Assembly (NCBI GenBank): GCA_029448655.1
Contig: JACCLO010000003.1
Span: forward strand, 682,001 to 746,000
Source of the DNA: Wolfiporia cocos
Taxonomy: Eukaryota > Basidiomycota > Agaricomycetes > Polyporales > Phaeolaceae
Direction: 5' to 3'
DNA: 64,000 nucleotides
In this document: positions 60,400 through 64,000 of the stretch, piece after piece
Position numbering within the stretch: the stretch's first letter is position 1
Layout of the letters: each line of letters begins with the position of its first letter
Program-made: the position numbers and the translations under genes
Notes under the pieces: generated by a model
What the model was told of the DNA's origin: nothing
Database searches by the model: none
Seen by the model: the letters and a program-made list of their open reading frames with translations, nothing else

Positions 60400-61010
60400 C
60401 GCCGCCTCCGCCTGCTGTACATAGTCCCTGCTTTCATCGTTCACTGTCCATTCTTCGCGCCTCGTTCACTGTCCATTCTTCGCTCCACTGTTCACCGCGC
60501 ACTCCTGTCCACGCCACGTCCGCCGATGGGTCGATGCTGTCGGGCCGCGCCGCACACACTGATAGACTGTACTCATACCGCGCGGGTGCACGGCAAAAAG
60601 GTCGCTACACTGACGTATATACCAGGTCTCACGCTGTCTCTGCTCTCTCCCTCTCTGTCTGTCTCTCTCGGTCGGACGTTGTACATCTGCCTGAATACCA
60701 CGGTCTGCTTGAGTGCGAATACCATCTGGTTTAGATGCGAATCCGATTCGGTCTGCGCCGTGCGTGAAGCTGGTTCCGTGTGCGTGTGCGCCGACGCTGC
60801 GTCGCGGCCCGCGCCGAGAATCGAGGGTGTGAGCAGCGGTGCTGGGCGAGGCTTCTGCCGCTGCTGCGCACGCACTGGCGTGGCCTTGGCCCTCGGGAAG
60901 CTGCAGAAGCGGACCCGGGCCCGATCGACGGGCGTCCTGAGCTTCGTGGCGCGACCCGCACGCGCGACCCGCTGCCTGACAGGAGCTGTCGTGGTGGTGC
61001 GCTGTGGCAC

Positions 61011-61032
61011 GCCGCCGCCGCCGCCGCCGCCA
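61011..61032. repeat. (GCC)7 microsatellite
   Basis: About seven GCC triplets run in a row in GC-rich non-coding DNA. Confidence 0.85.
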
Positions 61033-64000
61033 CTGCCACAGTCAAGTGCTATGCCACTCTCCGCTGGGCAGGCTGTGGCGCGCGCGCGCATCAACTGTGC
61101 GCGCAATATTGCAGCCGGAGTCGCCCGCCGGCGGTGCACAGCGCAGCACGTATCGGTGTCTGTATCGGCATCGCGCCGCGGCGCAGAGCACTTGGCACGC
61201 TGACGCAGAAGGCCGCGCTGCTCGGGAGCGAGCCCGCGCGCCGCGTGCCCAATCCCCGCGCAGCTGCTGCGCGCACGCACGCCAGGCAGCCACGCGCGCA
61301 CCTGCACGCCGCACCGCACGGGCTTCGAACTGCGTGCCGCGCGGGCTTCTGCCAGAAGCGTGCCTGCAGATCCTGCTGCCGTTGTGGCGCCGCCCGCCAC
61401 GAGCCACGCGTCAGGCGCCGCGCGTCTCGCGTCTCGCGTCAGGCGCCCGCGCTCTGGCTCCGCGGTGGCGGGCCGGCGCCTGCGCGCAGCGGCTAGCGCT
61501 CGTTCAGGCTCACGTATGCTTCCGGGCTCGAACGCGAAACGGCGGGCCCCGCATGTGTGATGCCGGGGCGCGGACCGTTTGGGCTTACTGAGTGGGCGCT
61601 GCGTGCCGCGGCACGGAGGAGACGGGCCCGCGCGCGCTCGTACGCCGTGCTGCTCCGGGCCGCGCGGCGAGCACCCCCGCTGGCCGGGGCGTGATGCGAA
61701 GGGCCGCCGTGCGTTACGCGCGGAAGTAGTAATATGTGTAGAAAGTTAGATTCCGGCCGGGAGCTGAGCCTGAGCTCGCTCCCGCACGGGCGGGTCTGGC
61801 TCGCGCGGCGTTGACATCATCGTCGCGATCATGTCCGCTCGCCCATTCAGTCGCTAGCCTGGATTCGTGACGGGATGCATATATATCCTCGACGTCGCGG
61901 CGGCCCGTCCTCGGCACGCGGCGTGCGTACGCGTGCGTCGGACGGACTGTGCACTGCCTCAGCCTGGGATAAGCTTACCGCAGGCCTGGCCGCGCCCGAT
62001 GAGCCGGCGCGCGCGCTCGGCGGCGGAATGGAAGTGCCACGCATGGGTGTGCGGTCGCGGGCGTCCTTGAGCGGTCTGGCTGGCCCCGGCTTGTGGGACT
62101 GTTGTACATAAGGGGCGGCGGCGACGATGTGCTAGCGGCCCTGGCCGTGGCCCGTGGGCGGATTACCCGAGAGTAGGATGGTCCACGGATCAACTGCATA
62201 TTAGCTCAAGGTGTGGCAGCTGCTGTCGGGCGGTGGCACGCATGCACACGTATAACGGCATCGAGCGGGATGCCCAGCGCCTGCCTACCCCATCGTGCGC
62301 CCAGTACAGGTGCCGTAAGAAGCCTTTCTGACAGCTGCCTATTCAAATTTTCACGACCGACTGTGGACGCTGGCAGCGGACAATGAGGGTGTTGACATCC
62401 CGCCGACACATGTACCCGCCATGCCGTTACCATGTACGACAGGTCTTCCTGGACTGTTGACTGTGGCATTACTGTGTTGGACGGGGACAGTAGCATGCTG
62501 ACAGTACCCCCGCCCTGACTCGGGCGTGTGCAGATGTCAGGATAACGACTGCGGCGCTGCTAGCATCTGTAGTCGGGCGCTGCGGGGGATGAGAGGGTCC
62601 GCAGCACGCATAATGACCGTGTTCATGTGCCTAGCTCGAGTCTGCGGCGGACTATACTGAAATGGACTCTTTCGGGAGCGTGTGCAGCGGTGGCCCTGCG
62701 ACCCTGTATTACCAGGCATCGCGTCGCGGCGATGGGCGATTCAAGCCGGTCGGCGATCTGCAAGGGTACACGCAGGGAAGAGATCGACATTGAAGTGGGT
62801 GCCCGCCCGGGGGTATGACAGAGCGAGATATGATTCAAGACCGGGCGATGGGCGCAGGACGCGCTATGGCGCGTAATGGGGGCGAGATGGGGAGCGAGGC
62901 ACCGCTAGCTCCAGGTTCACATAGATGCAGTCATTCAATTGCAGGGATGGAGCGCACGACCCGTTCGACGTCGCCCCAAAGCTGCGAGCGAAGCAGTATC
63001 CATGACGCGTGAGTTCTCCCTTGCTGATTAATGACAGTGGTATGGGGCTGTATCTGTGTGAAGTTCTTGCCGCATTCTCTACAGAGAGGACACCGGGATA
63101 GATATCCAGAAGTGGCACATCATTGATGAGCCTGATGCTTCGGACCATTGCGCTTAGCATGCAATGTCGGTGCATGAGCGCGGTCTCGCTCTTCGTGTCA
63201 AACGTTAGAGACAACGTCGTCCTGGTGGCTAATCAGTCTCTGAACCTCCACGTTCCGCTCAGCCACCGCCATGGGCATGGGCGCGACTGCCATTGACGCG
63301 GTCAGGTGATCGCGACATCGCGCATCGCGCGTCACACAGGCGCTCGCCTTGCAGAATGTCCACTGATATTACTGCCATCTTGCTTGCTGTACACTCGTGA
63401 TTGTGCAGCAGAGCTCAGATCTGCTATTTGCTATTTCTCGCCGGAATTAGCGCGCCGAGTGCTATCGCAGCGTGAGGGGCGTCGGCGAACGGCAAGATAC
63501 ATGTATCATGAGTAGTCCGGAGGGGGTTAGTAACGCCCCACAGGTTTGAACGGAATCATGCCTTTAGCCTTGGACCCTGTTCTTGGGATTCGCCGCGTCT
63601 TCAGCTCTTCGCCTGTGCTAACCCGGCTCGGCGTTGCGGCTTTCTACATTTTGTCCGACATCACCCACTCTGGTTCCCGAATCAACTAGTTAAAAATAGC
63701 ATGGGATGCAGTACTTGATGTCCCGAGTTGTCCCCTCTAAGTCCTATCTGATACAGAGGAAAAAGACTATGTCATGGGTGGCTAAAGAAAGCGTACGACA
63801 CGTGCCAGGATAAGCAGTGGGGCGTGACTGATGATCCTGATCAGCGTTTCCAAACTCCCAGACCCATGTCCATCAAGTGGTTGTTGCCGTGATCGTCGAT
63901 GAGGACTGCACATCCACTCACACTGGACAGATAACGCCTGCAGCGCGGTGCTGAGCGCTGGACCTCTGTCCCAGTCGAAGCTTGGCTTTTGCACAATGGG

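Larger units (their letters stand above)
60164..64000. other. 3.8-kb GC-rich tail of the window, no gene recognised
   Basis: It begins with the HSF 3' region. The DNA stays GC-rich to about 62 kb, then declines. Open frames on both strands are compositional, and none shows a domain. Simple repeats are present: a GCATC pentamer run near 60367-60399 and a GCC triplet run near 61011-61032. Confidence 0.45.

Noticed and set aside
59206..61203. 665-codon plus-strand frame running through the HSF tail
   Set aside because: It carries the true exon 5 of HSF, then reads out of frame through the intron and exon 6 and into the 3' region; splicing to exon 6 gives the expected phase.

Overview
The window reads as nuclear DNA of a filamentous basidiomycete, probably a wood- or litter-inhabiting agaricomycete. 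The evidence is many spliceosomal introns of about 46-62 nt with GTRNGT donors and YAG acceptors, genes split into many short exons, and a gene set typical of that group: a CAP59/CMT1-type GT69 mannosyltransferase, a basidiomycete-style HSF regulator, a BCS1-like AAA ATPase and a secreted endopolygalacturonase. I see no plasmid, phage, CRISPR, rRNA or convincing tRNA. Gene models were made by hand: conserved family motifs were read through exon joins and splice phase was checked wherever coordinates are quoted.

Layout. 1-4.1 kb is GC-rich non-coding DNA with a diverged tandem repeat of about 230 bp. 4.1-6.6 kb (+) is a very GC-rich gene resembling the Ett1/Nro1 family. 6.6-9.4 kb has no firm gene. 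9.4-19.0 kb is a run of minus-strand genes: GT69 glycosyltransferase, secreted type-B carboxylesterase, S33 proline-iminopeptidase-like hydrolase and GH28 endopolygalacturonase. 20.7-24.6 kb (-) holds ALG5 and an F-box protein. 25.6-28.4 kb holds an FAD oxidoreductase (+) facing a small coiled-coil protein (-). 31.7-36.3 kb is a divergent pair, DAP2-type dipeptidyl aminopeptidase (-) and SYS1 (+). 38.9-45.2 kb is a convergent pair, BCS1-like AAA ATPase (+) and the dynamin VPS1 (-). 45.7-48.0 kb holds ATP4 and an unrecognised protein (both -). 50.0-53.0 kb (+) holds a yellow/major-royal-jelly-type propeller protein and a GNAT acetyltransferase broken by a 19-bp duplication. 53.0-58.0 kb is non-coding, GC-rich from about 54.4 kb. 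58.0-60.2 kb (+) is an HSF-type transcription factor, followed by GC-rich DNA without recognisable genes.

How the genes fit together. Several products serve the secretory and endomembrane system: ALG5 (dolichol-phosphate-glucose), SYS1 (Golgi docking), DAP2 (vacuole or Golgi protease), VPS1 (vesicle scission) and GT69 (Golgi glycan). BCS1 and ATP4 act in the mitochondrial inner membrane. The carboxylesterase, endopolygalacturonase and yellow-like protein look secreted. They are interspersed on both strands and do not form an operon or an obvious biosynthetic cluster. I found no clearly new biological system. The best oddities are the 19-bp frameshifting duplication, a 687-nt intron in GT69, a GC-AG intron and microexons in BCS1 and the oxidoreductase, a His-rich insert in the Ett1/Nro1-like protein, a repeat family at 16.8 and 30.6 kb, and the strong GC contrast between the ends and the middle of the window.
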